Positions 10,211 through 19,567 are shown, counted from the stretch's first letter. The stretch is 64,000 nt of DNA from SHZL01 sp963708905 (GCA_963708905.1 CAVPUV010000081.1:186001-250000); one strand, 5' to 3'. Notes: generated by a model not told the origin, from the letters alone. Program-made: numbers and translations.

Positions 10211-10660
10211 ATGCAACTCACAACTTGGCGACCTTTTCAGGAGCTGGACGATTTTTTTGGCCGGAATGCGCGCTTGTTCAATACGCGGATGCCGGCACTG
10301 TTCGACAAAGATGGAAACGATTTCACTGAGTGGTCACCATCGGCCGATATCAGCGAAACGAAGAAGGAGTTTTTGATCCAGGCGCAACTGCCGGGTGTGG
10401 ATAAGTCCGACATCCATGTCATGCTCAACGATGGAGCGCTCACCATAGAAGGAGAGCACAAACGCCACAAGGAAGAAGACGACGAAACGTTTCATCGCGT
10501 TGAGAGCTTCTATGGAAAGTTCTGCAGAACGTTCGCGATGCCGGACAACATCGATGAAACCAAAATCCAGGCCCAGTGCAAGAATGGCGTATTGAAGGTC
10601 CATCTGCCCAAGAGCAAGGAATCTGCGCCGGAATTGTCGAAAGAGATCAAGATAAATTAA
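10211..10660 (+). CDS. Hsp20 / small heat-shock protein
   Basis: 149 residues, normal for bacterial class A small heat-shock proteins, which hold unfolding proteins until refolded by DnaK/ClpB. The alpha-crystallin domain runs from about residue 40 ('SPSADISETKKEF') to about 140, with the family 'LPGVDKSDI' and 'KNGVLKVHLPK' segments. The tail ends IKIN, a possible IxI-like oligomerisation motif. TTGGAGG lies 8 nt before the ATG. It is divergent from the universal stress gene, with the hairpin array between. I could not find a convincing sigma-32 promoter. Confidence 0.93.
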   Translation: MQLTTWRPFQELDDFFGRNARLFNTRMPALFDKDGNDFTEWSPSADISETKKEFLIQAQLPGVDKSDIHVMLNDGALTIEGEHKRHKEEDDETFHRVESFYGKFCRTFAMPDNIDETKIQAQCKNGVLKVHLPKSKESAPELSKEIKIN

Positions 10661-10690
10661 GGAAACTGTGAATTAAGTTGGCAAGGTGAA

Positions 10691-10722
10691 TGCAGTGGAC
10701 GCCGGGGACGGCGGCCACTGCA
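10691..10722. terminator. long GC-rich hairpin between convergent genes
   Basis: TGCAGTGG (10691-10698) pairs with CCACTGCA (10715-10722), and the inner CGCCG/CGGCG (10700-10704/10709-10713) extends the stem to 13 bp with one A-G mismatch and a 4-nt GGGA loop. It lies between the stops of the Hsp20 gene and the receiver gene and could terminate both. There is no strong T-tract, so intrinsic termination is inferred. Confidence 0.55.
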
Positions 10723-10751
10723 GTTGTGTCTTTCCGTGGAATCCACAACCG

Positions 10752-11156
10752 TCAGGGCTTGAAAGCGTCCAATCCAGGCGGCATCGGGTGCATGAGTGCA
10801 GCGACTTGCTGCAGCAGTTGTTCACTTGCCATGGGTTTGTGCAAGACGCATGTAACTCCCTGTTCCAAGGCGTGCCGGGCAAGGCCATCGTCGCGGGAGC
10901 TGGTCAGAAGCAGAACGGGTATGGTGTTACCCATCGCTCTCAGTCGGGAGAAAAGTGTCAGGCCGTTGAGATCCGGTAATTGGCTCTCGATCAGTGCGCA
11001 GCCCTGCGCCGTTGACGCCGCTTCCTGCAGGAAAGACTCGGCGTCCGGGTAGGTTTTAACTTCAATATTGAGGCTGTCCAGCAGCAGACGAATACCATCC
11101 CGGACGGCTTCGTCCGGTTCCAGAACATATACTGCCTGAGCGAATCTGGGCTGCAC
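10752..11156 (-). CDS. receiver-only response regulator lacking the phosphorylatable Asp
   Basis: 134 residues, a single receiver (REC) fold resembling FixJ receivers with no output domain. The acidic pocket is partly kept (E13, D15) and the switch Lys is present (K107 in 'LHKP'). The acceptor Asp is replaced by Glu: 'CALIESQLPD' puts E57 where FixJ relatives have 'CLVLDVRMPG'. A Glu there often mimics or abolishes phosphorylation. The start is GTG at 11156 with a weak AGAGAG upstream. It lies downstream of and in the same direction as the fixJ/fixL-like pair, so it may compete with or modulate that pathway (inference). Confidence 0.8.
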   Translation of the reverse strand: MQPRFAQAVYVLEPDEAVRDGIRLLLDSLNIEVKTYPDAESFLQEAASTAQGCALIESQLPDLNGLTLFSRLRAMGNTIPVLLLTSSRDDGLARHALEQGVTCVLHKPMASEQLLQQVAALMHPMPPGLDAFKP

Positions 11157-11244
11157 TGGCGCTCTCTCTGAAAAAACACCTTTACGCGCGAAAGTCTGAC
11201 ATGCGCAATACCGAAGTGGTATTAGGTGATTCCCGTAGAAGCCA

Positions 11245-11889
11245 CTACGTCAAAGGCTGGTGAATGGGCCGATCGGCATCGATTTTTGCCTTGACGAGTT
11301 GTGCCAATGTGCGCACTTCCAGTTTTTTCATGACCTGCGCGCGATGAACCTCCACGGTCCTTTCGCTGATGCCGAGATCGCTGGCGATGAACTTATTGGC
11401 CTGGCCTTTTGCCACGCGCTCGAACACTTCACGTTCCCGTGCCGTCAGTGTAGCGATGCGTTCCCGTATTTTTGCGCGGTCGAGCAACACATCCCGCGTG
11501 CCTGCTTCATGGTCCAGCGCCTGGCGGATGCGATCCAGCAGGTCTTGCTCACGGAACGGCTTGCGCATGAAATCCAGCGCGCCCTGCCGCATGGCCTCGA
11601 CGGCCATCGGAATGTCGCCGTGGCCGGTGATGAAAATGATCGGCAGTACGGCGTTGGCATTGTTGAGACGTTGTTGCAGTTCCAGACCGCTCATGCCCGG
11701 CATGCGGATATCCAGTACCAGGCAACCGCGCTGTGTTCCGTCGTAGAAATCGAGAAACTCCCCCGCCGTGGCAAAGCAGCGGTGTGGCAGATCAATGGTG
11801 TCCAGCAGCATGCTCATGGAGTCTCGAACCGCTTCATCATCATCGACGATAAATACCTGCTGTCCGGTCATGTTCATAAGTTTTCTCAC
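11245..11889 (-). CDS. fixJ: FixJ-family response regulator
   Basis: 214 residues: an N-terminal receiver with acidic residues near 16-18, phospho-acceptor D60 ('LVLDIRMPGMSG') and the switch Lys in 'MRKPF', then a LuxR/FixJ HTH ('LTAREREVFERVAKG', 'DLGISERTVEVHRAQVMKKL'). It is expected to bind DNA when phosphorylated by the overlapping sensor kinase: the GTG start overlaps the kinase stop (GTGA), so they are translationally coupled. An alternative ATG at 11877 would shorten it by four residues. The target genes cannot be read here. The FixJ name reflects family, not proven regulation of nitrogen fixation. Confidence 0.88.
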   Translation of the reverse strand: MRKLMNMTGQQVFIVDDDEAVRDSMSMLLDTIDLPHRCFATAGEFLDFYDGTQRGCLVLDIRMPGMSGLELQQRLNNANAVLPIIFITGHGDIPMAVEAMRQGALDFMRKPFREQDLLDRIRQALDHEAGTRDVLLDRAKIRERIATLTAREREVFERVAKGQANKFIASDLGISERTVEVHRAQVMKKLEVRTLAQLVKAKIDADRPIHQPLT

Positions 11890-14285
11890 GTCGGAAAGGG
11901 TAGCGAAAAGAAAAAAGTGGCGCCACCCAGATCGTTATTGGTGAATCCCAGCTGGCCACCGTGAGCACTGATAATCGACCTGCAGATCGACAAACCCAGG
12001 CCCATCCCGGTGGATTTGGTGGTGGAGAACGGCTGGTACAGTCGTTCTGCGACTTCGTCGGCTATCCCCATCCCGCTGTCCACGACAAATACGGTAAATC
12101 TGCCATCCCCGCACTGCGTGCGCAGCACGATACGGTTGCCATTGCGGCAGCCACTGCTCACCATCGACTCCATGCCGTTGCGCAGCAGATTCAGCGCCAC
12201 CTGCTGAACCTGCACGGGATCACAGACGATCCGGTTTGGTCCGCCGCATAATTCGAGATCGATCACCACGTCGCGCATGCGTGCTTCGGTTTCGGCCAGA
12301 TTATGCACCTCTTTGATCAAAGCGGTGCAGTCGATGCTTTCACGCCGGCTTTCACGTTGCTTGCCCAATTGCTGCATGCGTTCAATGATGGCCCCTGCAC
12401 GGTGGGCCTGCATGCTGAGTTTATCCAGCGCGTCGCGGACGCGCTCCGGCCTGGGCGTAGCGCCATCGAGAAAGCGGATGCCGGATTGCGCATACATGGA
12501 TATGGCGCTGAGCGGCTGGTTGATTTCGTGCGCGATACCCGTTGCCATCTCCCCGAGCATGTTCAGTCGATCGACGTGTGCAAGTCTTTCGCGATGTTCC
12601 CTGGCTTCCTGTTCAGCGGCGCGTTGCTCCGAGAGATCACGTATCAGACCAACCAACTTCCGTTCACTCTGGTTTGGCACCTCACTGACCGACAGACGAA
12701 TCGGAAACAGGGAACCGTCTTTGCGCTGTCCCGTGACATCACGCCCTGTGCCTGATATGTCCGATGGATTGCTCTCGAGAAGCCGGTCAATGTACTGATC
12801 ATGTTCGGCCCGATGCGGCTCGGGCATGAGCATGCGGATATTCCGACCGGTAATTTCCTCGGACGTGTATCGGAACATCTGCTGTGCCGCACGATTGAAG
12901 GTCTCGATCCGGCCGCTGGTATCGATGGTAATCACTGCCTCAGCGGCGGTATCAACGACGGCTTTTGCGTAGGCCTCCGCATTGACCAGCGCAGCCGCCG
13001 CGTGCTTCTGCAAGGTGATGTCAGTTGTCAGGCCTTCCAGAAAGGCTGTTTCATCGTTTTTTGCGCCATTCAAACGGCCGCGGCTCAACATCCATCTTTC
13101 CTGGCCGTCGCGCGTGATGATTCGGTACTCGCTTTCGAAAGCACGGCCATTGTCAATGGCCTTGTGTACCGAGCACCAGAAGGCTGCGCGATCATCAGGA
13201 TGTACCAGATTACTCCAGAAAACCCGGTGTTCCTCGAACTCACTCTTGCTGTAACCGCACAATTCTCCACAGGCCTCGCTGACGAATTCCGCCGGCCAGT
13301 TTTCCTGGTTCGAGAAACGGTAGGCCATGCCCGGAAGATTCCGTAGCAGCGTGGTCAGCCGGCGGGTGCTGCTTTGCAGCCGTTGTGTCTGCAGTTTCGC
13401 GTTCAATGCGGAATGTACAATCCATCCGAGGAAGGCGCTCAGAATCAAACCGAGCGCAAGAACAGCCGTGGACAGCCGCGAGTATATGGCGGGAAGATAT
13501 TCGGCTGCAGGAGTGACCTGTATGATCCAGTCAAGGCCATACAGTGAAAGCGCCCGCTTTTCCTGCCAGGAAGTGTCCGGCAAATTGGCTTCGGCCGGTG
13601 GACTGTAAACCGGGATGTTGTCAACGGAAATACCAACGTAGTAACTGGATTCATCCTCGCGCATCAATACGGCATCCAGCCAGGGATTCAGACGAATGAT
13701 TCCGACCATGAGGCCTGCAAACCGGCCATTCGGGATCAGAGGCTGGTAGACCGCCAACACTCTGTCACCTTGAAGCAGCTTGAGCGGTGGCGTCAGCACC
13801 GTCTGCCGGGTCGTTTGTGCTTGCCGGGCTGCCTGCAATGCGCGCGGTATGCTGGCGATGGCAAAATCCTGTGCCGCTTCTTTGCCCTGCAATGGCACCA
13901 TCCAGCGCACATGCATCGACGTATCGGCCCATTCGATAGCATGGTAGCCGGGCTGGGTGGCCATATATTTGGCCACATCCGCTTCCCAGCCGGCGCGCGC
14001 AGCACCCGGAGCGTTTTCCCAGCGGTGTGCAAGGCTCTGCAGCGCGGATACGTGCCCTGCAAGGTCCCGTCGAATGAGTACTTCCGACAAGCGGGCGGCG
14101 GCGGCGGTCGTGTTGCGAAAACGTGCATCTTCCTGCAGGCGCAGGACGTACCAGCCGGTGATTACCAGACTCGCCACAGCAACGGCAGCAATCCAGGGGA
14201 TCGATTTGAGCTGGCGCGGTCGGTTTTTTTGCATTGACATCAAAAGGCCGGTTTTCGGTATGCGGAGACTGCAAAGGCGCAACAT
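11886..14285 (-). CDS. fixL: FixL-like sensor histidine kinase with periplasmic sensor and heme-type PAS
   Basis: 799 residues. Transmembrane helix about 30-48, a CHASE-like periplasmic domain about 50-270, a second helix about 272-292, PAS 1 (about 310-425), PAS 2 (about 440-555), HisKA with H586 in 'GIAHEINQPL', and a HATPase domain ('VDSGMGI', 'GMGLGLSI'). PAS 2 carries the FixL heme signature: H495 in 'AEHDQY' aligns with the proximal heme His of FixL, and 'GTGRDVTGQRKDG' keeps the Arg used in oxygen signalling. It is therefore probably a heme oxygen sensor with an extra periplasmic input. Starts at codons 16 or 18 are possible, since no Shine-Dalgarno decides it. Confidence 0.85.
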   Translation of the reverse strand: MLRLCSLRIPKTGLLMSMQKNRPRQLKSIPWIAAVAVASLVITGWYVLRLQEDARFRNTTAAAARLSEVLIRRDLAGHVSALQSLAHRWENAPGAARAGWEADVAKYMATQPGYHAIEWADTSMHVRWMVPLQGKEAAQDFAIASIPRALQAARQAQTTRQTVLTPPLKLLQGDRVLAVYQPLIPNGRFAGLMVGIIRLNPWLDAVLMREDESSYYVGISVDNIPVYSPPAEANLPDTSWQEKRALSLYGLDWIIQVTPAAEYLPAIYSRLSTAVLALGLILSAFLGWIVHSALNAKLQTQRLQSSTRRLTTLLRNLPGMAYRFSNQENWPAEFVSEACGELCGYSKSEFEEHRVFWSNLVHPDDRAAFWCSVHKAIDNGRAFESEYRIITRDGQERWMLSRGRLNGAKNDETAFLEGLTTDITLQKHAAAALVNAEAYAKAVVDTAAEAVITIDTSGRIETFNRAAQQMFRYTSEEITGRNIRMLMPEPHRAEHDQYIDRLLESNPSDISGTGRDVTGQRKDGSLFPIRLSVSEVPNQSERKLVGLIRDLSEQRAAEQEAREHRERLAHVDRLNMLGEMATGIAHEINQPLSAISMYAQSGIRFLDGATPRPERVRDALDKLSMQAHRAGAIIERMQQLGKQRESRRESIDCTALIKEVHNLAETEARMRDVVIDLELCGGPNRIVCDPVQVQQVALNLLRNGMESMVSSGCRNGNRIVLRTQCGDGRFTVFVVDSGMGIADEVAERLYQPFSTTKSTGMGLGLSICRSIISAHGGQLGFTNNDLGGATFFFSLPFPT

Positions 14286-14399
14286 GCGCGCCAGGCAGAC
14301 CTGTCATTGTAGCCTGGTAGCGCCCCTTCTTATCTAAGGGTTTTCCACAGCGGCCTAAATCACTTATGATCCGCGGCCTTGCGGCTTGTGTTATGAGAG

Positions 14400-15623
14400 A
14401 TGTTTGTGCCTGCTGTTTCCTTCGTGCCCGGCCAGCGTTGGGTCAGCAATACCGAATCGGAATTGGGTTTGGGTATTGTCATCGACACCTCGAATCGCCG
14501 CGTCGAACTGCGTTTTCCCGCGGCCGGCGAAAGCCGCGTTTATGCCATGGATAATGCGCCGCTGAGCCGGGTGCAGTACCAGGTGGGAGAACAGGTGAGC
14601 AGCGAGGATGGCCGGTCACTGACGATCGATGCGGTAATGGAAGCTAACGGCTGTTTCATTTATGGCGGCGTGGATGCCGCGGGGGTGGCGGCAGTATTGC
14701 CGGAACGGGACTTGAACAGCTTCGTGCAGTTCAGCAAACCTCAGGATCGGCTGTTCGCGGGGCAGATCGATAACAACCAGGCCTTCCAGCTGCGCTGCGA
14801 AACCCTGGAGCACAGCCACCGCCAACAGCAATCGTCAGTACGTGGCTTGTTGGGCCCGCGGGTGCAACTGCTGCCACATCAGCTGTACATCGCCAGCGAA
14901 GTTGCCAATCGATATGCGCCGCGGGTGTTGCTGGCGGATGAAGTAGGGCTGGGCAAGACCATCGAGGCGGGATTGATACTGCACCAGCAGCTGATCAGCG
15001 GCTATGCCCGGCGGGTCATGATCGTGGTCCCGGACAGCTTGTTGCATCAGTGGCTGGTGGAAATGCTGCGGCGTTTCAACCTGCTGTTCACCATCATTGA
15101 CGAGGCTCGTGGATCAAGCCTCAATCCATTCGAAAGCAGCCAGCTGATACTCTGCACGCTGTCATTTCTGCGTGATCATCCCGACCGGCACGCCCAGGCC
15201 GTGGCCGCTGATTGGAATTTGCTGATCGTCGACGAGGCGCATCATTTGCGCTGGAGCGAACAACTGGCCAGCCCCGCCTATCTGTGCATCGAAGCGCTGG
15301 CCAGAAAGACCCGCGGTTTGCTGCTGCTGACGGCAACGCCCGAACAACTGGGTGTGGATGGTCATTTTGCCCGACTGCGCCTGCTGGACCCGGACCGTTA
15401 CTACGATTTGCACGCCTTTATCGATGAAGCGCGCAAACACCAGCCGGTGAATCAGCTGGTGCAAAGCCTGTTGGCCAGCGATGTTCTCGAGCACTTTCCG
15501 CAGCAGCAGGATGTGCAGCAACAGTTACGCAGCTTATCTGGGGGATGCAGCCGTGGAATCGCTACTGAAAGCGGTCGCGCAGCGATGACGGCGAGAAATT
15601 CACGGCGGCGAAGGATGCGGTGA
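14400..15623 (+). CDS. rapA: RapA (HepA) RNA-polymerase-associated ATPase, N-terminal part of a frameshifted gene
   Basis: This part covers the RapA N-terminal Tudor-like region ('GQRWVSNTESELGLG') and the first SNF2 RecA lobe: Walker A in 'ADEVGLGKT', DEAH in 'VDEAHHL', and 'LLLTATPEQLG'. RapA recycles RNA polymerase after transcription. Homology stops near 15534 and the last 30 residues in this frame are unrelated. A 50-bp stretch in the next frame ('YLGDAAVESLLKAV') restores homology, and the rest continues at 15590 in the third frame. Two indels are therefore needed, through either a sequencing error or a young pseudogene. It is divergent from the sensor kinase. Confidence 0.82.
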   Translation: MFVPAVSFVPGQRWVSNTESELGLGIVIDTSNRRVELRFPAAGESRVYAMDNAPLSRVQYQVGEQVSSEDGRSLTIDAVMEANGCFIYGGVDAAGVAAVLPERDLNSFVQFSKPQDRLFAGQIDNNQAFQLRCETLEHSHRQQQSSVRGLLGPRVQLLPHQLYIASEVANRYAPRVLLADEVGLGKTIEAGLILHQQLISGYARRVMIVVPDSLLHQWLVEMLRRFNLLFTIIDEARGSSLNPFESSQLILCTLSFLRDHPDRHAQAVAADWNLLIVDEAHHLRWSEQLASPAYLCIEALARKTRGLLLLTATPEQLGVDGHFARLRLLDPDRYYDLHAFIDEARKHQPVNQLVQSLLASDVLEHFPQQQDVQQQLRSLSGGCSRGIATESGRAAMTARNSRRRRMR

Positions 15624-17266
15624 TTCGCGACCTGCTGGACCGGCACGGCACCGGCAGAGTGCTGTTCCGCAATACCCGCGCATCAGTCGGCGGATTTCCC
15701 GACCGTCAGCTGCATCAGCACCCATTGCCGGCGCCCGAGCGCTACGGGCAGCGCTGCGCCGAAGCTACCGCCGAACAATTGCTGGCGCCGGAATTATTGC
15801 TGGGTGAGGGGTGGATCGCCGAGGACCCGCGGGTGCAGTGGCTGCAACAATGGTTGACACAGCACCGCGGCGAGAAAGTACTGCTCATCTGCGCCGGGGC
15901 CGCGACCGCGGCCAGCCTGGAGGAACATTTGCGCCTGCGAGCGGGTGTCCAGTCCGCGGTATTCCATGAGGGCTTGACCCTGGTAGCCCGTGATCGCGCG
16001 GCCGCCTATTTCAGCGATGACGAAAAGGGTTGCCAGCTACTGGTTTGTTCGGAAATCGGCAGTGAAGGCCGCAACTTCCAGTTCTCCAGCCATCTGGTGC
16101 TATTCGATCTGCCGCTGAACCCGGATTTGCTGGAGCAGCGCATCGGCCGTCTCGATCGCATCGGTCAACGCAATACGGTGCAGATTCACGCGCCCTATTA
16201 TGCAGCCAGCGCCCAGGCGGTGCTGTTGAGTTGGTACCACTTCGGGCTTGACGCCATCGAGCATACCTGTCCTGCGGGGCAGTCACTCTATGAGTATTTT
16301 GCCAGCGACTTGCGGCGGTGCATGCAACAAGCTCACGATGAAACCGCGCTCAGCGACCTGGTACAGCGCACCCGTAGCAAAACCGCTGCTACCCTGCTGG
16401 CCTTGCAGCAAGGCCGGGATCGCCTGTTGGAATTGAACTCTTTCAATGCCCGGCGGGCCGACGAAATTGTCGAAGAAATGATCAAAGAAGAGCGGCGCCG
16501 GGAATTATCCGCTTATATGGATCAGGTGTTCGACCAGTTCGGCGTTGAGCAGGAGCACCACTCGGCAAACAGCGTGGTGCTGCGTCCTGGTGACCATATG
16601 CTGGTGCATGGCTTTCCCGGGCTTGCCGGGGATGGGGTCACGGCCACCTATCAGCGTGACCTCGCTCTGCGCCGGGAAGACATGCAGTACCTGACCTGGG
16701 AACATCCCATGGTGACAGGCGCAATGGATCTGATACTGGGCGGAGAATTTGGCAATACGGCGTTTTGCACCGTGAAACTGCCGCGTTTGAAGCCGGGCAC
16801 GATTTTGCTGGAGGCTGTATTTACCTTGTCCTGTACGGCCCCCGGCGCATTGCAATTACAGCGCTATCTGCCCCGGACGACGGTGCGAATAGTGGTCGAT
16901 CATCACCATGCCGATGTCAGTGAAAAATTGAGCCGGGCGCGCCTCAACAGCCTGGCGCAGAAAGTGCCCATGCTGAATGCGCAGGAACTGGTGCGGCACA
17001 CCCGGGCGAAGATCACCACCATGATCGGGCAGGCGAAGACACTGGCCGAAGCGCAGAGAAAAGGGCTGCTTGATGACGCTGTAGCCAACATGCAGGCATC
17101 GCAGGGAGCCGAACTGGAACGCTTGCAAGCCCTGGCCGCGGTCAACAGCAACATTCGCCAGGAAGAAATCCAGCACGTGAAAGATACCGCCAGCACCTTG
17201 CTGCGTTACCTGCATGAAGCGCAACTGCGGCTGGACGCCGTGCGGGTGGCAATGGTTACGAGCTGA
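15620..17266 (+). CDS. rapA: RapA C-terminal part (helicase lobe 2 and RapA C-domain), frameshifted
   Basis: It begins inside RapA at 'LLDRHGTGRVLFRNTR', the same segment found in enterobacterial RapA, and runs to the normal C-terminus ('RLDAVRVAMVTS'). It contains the second RecA lobe ('CSEIGSEGRNFQF', 'EQRIGRLDRIGQ'). Coding homology actually starts about 30 nt before the ATG at 15620 ('SDDGEKFTAAKDAV'), showing that this is not an independent gene start. Together with the upstream fragment it would make a protein of about 955 residues, near the family's 968. If the shifts are real, the ATPase is split and probably inactive. Confidence 0.82.
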   Translation: MIRDLLDRHGTGRVLFRNTRASVGGFPDRQLHQHPLPAPERYGQRCAEATAEQLLAPELLLGEGWIAEDPRVQWLQQWLTQHRGEKVLLICAGAATAASLEEHLRLRAGVQSAVFHEGLTLVARDRAAAYFSDDEKGCQLLVCSEIGSEGRNFQFSSHLVLFDLPLNPDLLEQRIGRLDRIGQRNTVQIHAPYYAASAQAVLLSWYHFGLDAIEHTCPAGQSLYEYFASDLRRCMQQAHDETALSDLVQRTRSKTAATLLALQQGRDRLLELNSFNARRADEIVEEMIKEERRRELSAYMDQVFDQFGVEQEHHSANSVVLRPGDHMLVHGFPGLAGDGVTATYQRDLALRREDMQYLTWEHPMVTGAMDLILGGEFGNTAFCTVKLPRLKPGTILLEAVFTLSCTAPGALQLQRYLPRTTVRIVVDHHHADVSEKLSRARLNSLAQKVPMLNAQELVRHTRAKITTMIGQAKTLAEAQRKGLLDDAVANMQASQGAELERLQALAAVNSNIRQEEIQHVKDTASTLLRYLHEAQLRLDAVRVAMVTS

Positions 17267-17315
17267 ATGCGCGACTGCTCATGCTTTGCAGACTTGTTGT
17301 AGCATGTGCGCCAGA

Positions 17316-18800
17316 ATGAGCCAGGACAACGGCGGACTTGTTGTGGACAATCGGAAATCATGCCCCGCGGAGCAATCACCATTGAACACTGTCGTCAAAT
17401 ATGGAAAGTTCAGCGGCAAAATGCTCATGGTCGGCTGTGGCAGCATCGGCCAGGGCGTGCTGCCGCTGATTCTCCGCCACCTCGACGTGGAAGCGCGGCA
17501 GATGACCATCGTGACGTCCGATGAGCGCGGTCATGCCGAAGCGGACCGGTTCGGCATCGGGTTTCACCGCAGCACTCTGACCCCGGAAAATTTCCGTCAG
17601 GTGCTGGAACCGCTGCTGGGCGCGGGCGATTTCATGGTCAACCTCTCGGTCGATGTCTCCAGCGTGGACCTGTTGCGGTTGTGTCATGAATACGGTGCGC
17701 GGTATATCGACACCTGCATCGAGCCCTGGCCGGGGGCTTATACCGACTCCTCGGCAACGCCAGCACAGCGTTCAAATTATGCGCTGCGTGAGTCCATGCT
17801 GGCGCTGCGTGCGGAGCTGGGCTCTGGCCCCACTGCCGTGGTTGCGCATGGGGCCAACCCCGGTCTGGTCTCGTACTTCGTCAAACAAGCACTGCTCAAT
17901 ATTGCCGCGGACACCACGGGCGGGGTGACGGCGCCCACGAACCAGGCGGCGTGGGCATCGCTGGCGCGTGCGCTCGGTATCCGCACGATACATATCGCGG
18001 AACGTGACAGCCAGATCGGCAGCCGGCCCAAGGCAGTCAGCGAATTCGTCAACACCTGGTCGATAGACGGTTTCGTCAGTGAAGGTTGTCAGCCGGCCGA
18101 GCTGGGCTGGGGCACGCATGAGAAGCTCGCACCGCCGGATGGGGAACTGATGCAAACCGGCCGCGCCCAGGGGATGATCCTGGCACGGCCAGGCGCGTCG
18201 GTGCGAGTGCGCAGCTGGACACCGCTGCAGGGTCCGTTCCATGGCTTTCTCATTACCCACAATGAATCGATTTCCATCAATGAATATTTCACTGTGTGGG
18301 CTGACGGTGAGGCAGTGTATCGCCCGACTGTGCACTATGCTTACCACCCCTGTGACCATGCCATACTTTCGCTGCACGAACTGGCCGGCAGGAACTGGCG
18401 CCAGCAGGAGCGGCAACGCCTGATGATGGATGAGATTACGAGTGGCATTGACGAACTGGGCGTGCTGTTGATGGGACATCAAAAGGGCGCTTACTGGTAT
18501 GGCTCGCAGCTTGCCATTGAAGAGGCGCGCCGGCTGGCGCCATTCAATAATGCCACCAGCCTGCAGGTCGCAGTGGCTGTATTGTCCGGCATGATATGGG
18601 CCATGGAGAGCCCGGATCGTGGCATCGTTGAAGCCGAGCAAATGGATTTTGCGCGCAATCTTGAAATCTGCCGGCCGTACCTCGGCCCGGTGGTCGGCGC
18701 CTACAGCGATTGGACTCCGCTGGCCGATCGCGGCCGCCTGTTTCCAGAGCCTGTTGACGAATCCGACCCCTGGCAGTTTTCCAATGTCCGTGTGATCTGA
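17316..18800 (+). CDS. hss: homospermidine synthase
   Basis: Makes sym-homospermidine from putrescine (and spermidine) in an NAD-dependent reaction in the cytoplasm. Seen: the Rossmann motif 'MVGCGSIGQGVLPL' near the N-terminus, 'GARYIDTCIEPWPG', 'VVAHGANPGLVSYFVKQAL' and the homospermidine-synthase C-terminal region, with length about 490 as usual. ATG at 17316 is chosen arbitrarily among weak starts. A TTG at 17391 with GGAG upstream starts closer to the family's normal N-terminus and is a real alternative. It is 49 bp downstream of rapA in the same direction. No other polyamine gene is nearby. Confidence 0.88.
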   Translation: MSQDNGGLVVDNRKSCPAEQSPLNTVVKYGKFSGKMLMVGCGSIGQGVLPLILRHLDVEARQMTIVTSDERGHAEADRFGIGFHRSTLTPENFRQVLEPLLGAGDFMVNLSVDVSSVDLLRLCHEYGARYIDTCIEPWPGAYTDSSATPAQRSNYALRESMLALRAELGSGPTAVVAHGANPGLVSYFVKQALLNIAADTTGGVTAPTNQAAWASLARALGIRTIHIAERDSQIGSRPKAVSEFVNTWSIDGFVSEGCQPAELGWGTHEKLAPPDGELMQTGRAQGMILARPGASVRVRSWTPLQGPFHGFLITHNESISINEYFTVWADGEAVYRPTVHYAYHPCDHAILSLHELAGRNWRQQERQRLMMDEITSGIDELGVLLMGHQKGAYWYGSQLAIEEARRLAPFNNATSLQVAVAVLSGMIWAMESPDRGIVEAEQMDFARNLEICRPYLGPVVGAYSDWTPLADRGRLFPEPVDESDPWQFSNVRVI

Positions 18801-18823
18801 GCATGTTGAGGTAGTCCGGGCAT

Positions 18824-19567
18824 ATGATCAATGGCAGGAAACTGGTCGTGGTGTTGCCGGCGTTTAACGCCGGCAAAACGCTTGAAAAGACTTATCGGGA
18901 AATCCCCGCTGACATCGTCGACGAGGTGATCCTGGTAGATGACAGCAGCCTGGATGATACCGTCGGCAAAGCCCGCTCACTGAATATTGAGCATGTCATC
19001 CAGCATGTCAAAAACCGCGGCTATGGCGGCAACCAGAAATCCTGTTATGACAAGGCGCTGGAACTGCAGGCCGATATCGTGGTCATGCTGCACCCGGATT
19101 ATCAATATACGCCCAGGTTGATCTCGGCCATGGCTGCCCTGATCGCCTGGGACGTCTATCCGGTGGTGTTCGGCTCGCGCATCCTGGGCAAGGGCGCGCT
19201 GACCGGCGGCATGCCGCGTTACAAGTGGATCGCAAATCGCGTGCTGACTCTGGTGCAGAACCTGCTGCTGGGCGAGAAGCTGTCCGAGTACCACACCGGT
19301 TACCGGGCATTTTCCGCGGACGTGCTCAGGCGCATCGCCTATCATAAAAATTCGGACAATTTCGTTTTCGACAACGAGATCGTTTCGCAGATATTCATGG
19401 CTGGTTTTGCCATCGCTGAAATTACCTGCCCGACCCGTTATTTCGATGATGCGTCTTCGATAAAACTGGGGGCGAGCATCCGCTATGGCCTGGGCGTGCT
19501 GCGGGTCAGCATGCAACACGTGCTGCATCGTGCCGGCCTCATTCGTGTCGACCGTTATGCGCAGTGA
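18824..19567 (+). CDS. family 2 glycosyltransferase (dolichyl/undecaprenyl-phosphate sugar synthase-like)
   Basis: 247 residues with the GT-A fold of GT2 enzymes: 'VVVLPAFNAGKTL', 'EVILVDDSSLDDT' (nucleotide-binding acidic pair) and 'MLHPDYQY' in the DXD position, then 'GYRAFSADVL'. No membrane helix, so cytoplasmic or peripheral. It likely moves a sugar from an NDP-sugar to a polyprenyl phosphate. The next gene, a multi-membrane GT39-like enzyme, overlaps it by 11 nt. This fits a pair in which GT2 makes the lipid-linked donor and the membrane protein uses it (inference). Confidence 0.85.
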   Translation: MINGRKLVVVLPAFNAGKTLEKTYREIPADIVDEVILVDDSSLDDTVGKARSLNIEHVIQHVKNRGYGGNQKSCYDKALELQADIVVMLHPDYQYTPRLISAMAALIAWDVYPVVFGSRILGKGALTGGMPRYKWIANRVLTLVQNLLLGEKLSEYHTGYRAFSADVLRRIAYHKNSDNFVFDNEIVSQIFMAGFAIAEITCPTRYFDDASSIKLGASIRYGLGVLRVSMQHVLHRAGLIRVDRYAQ

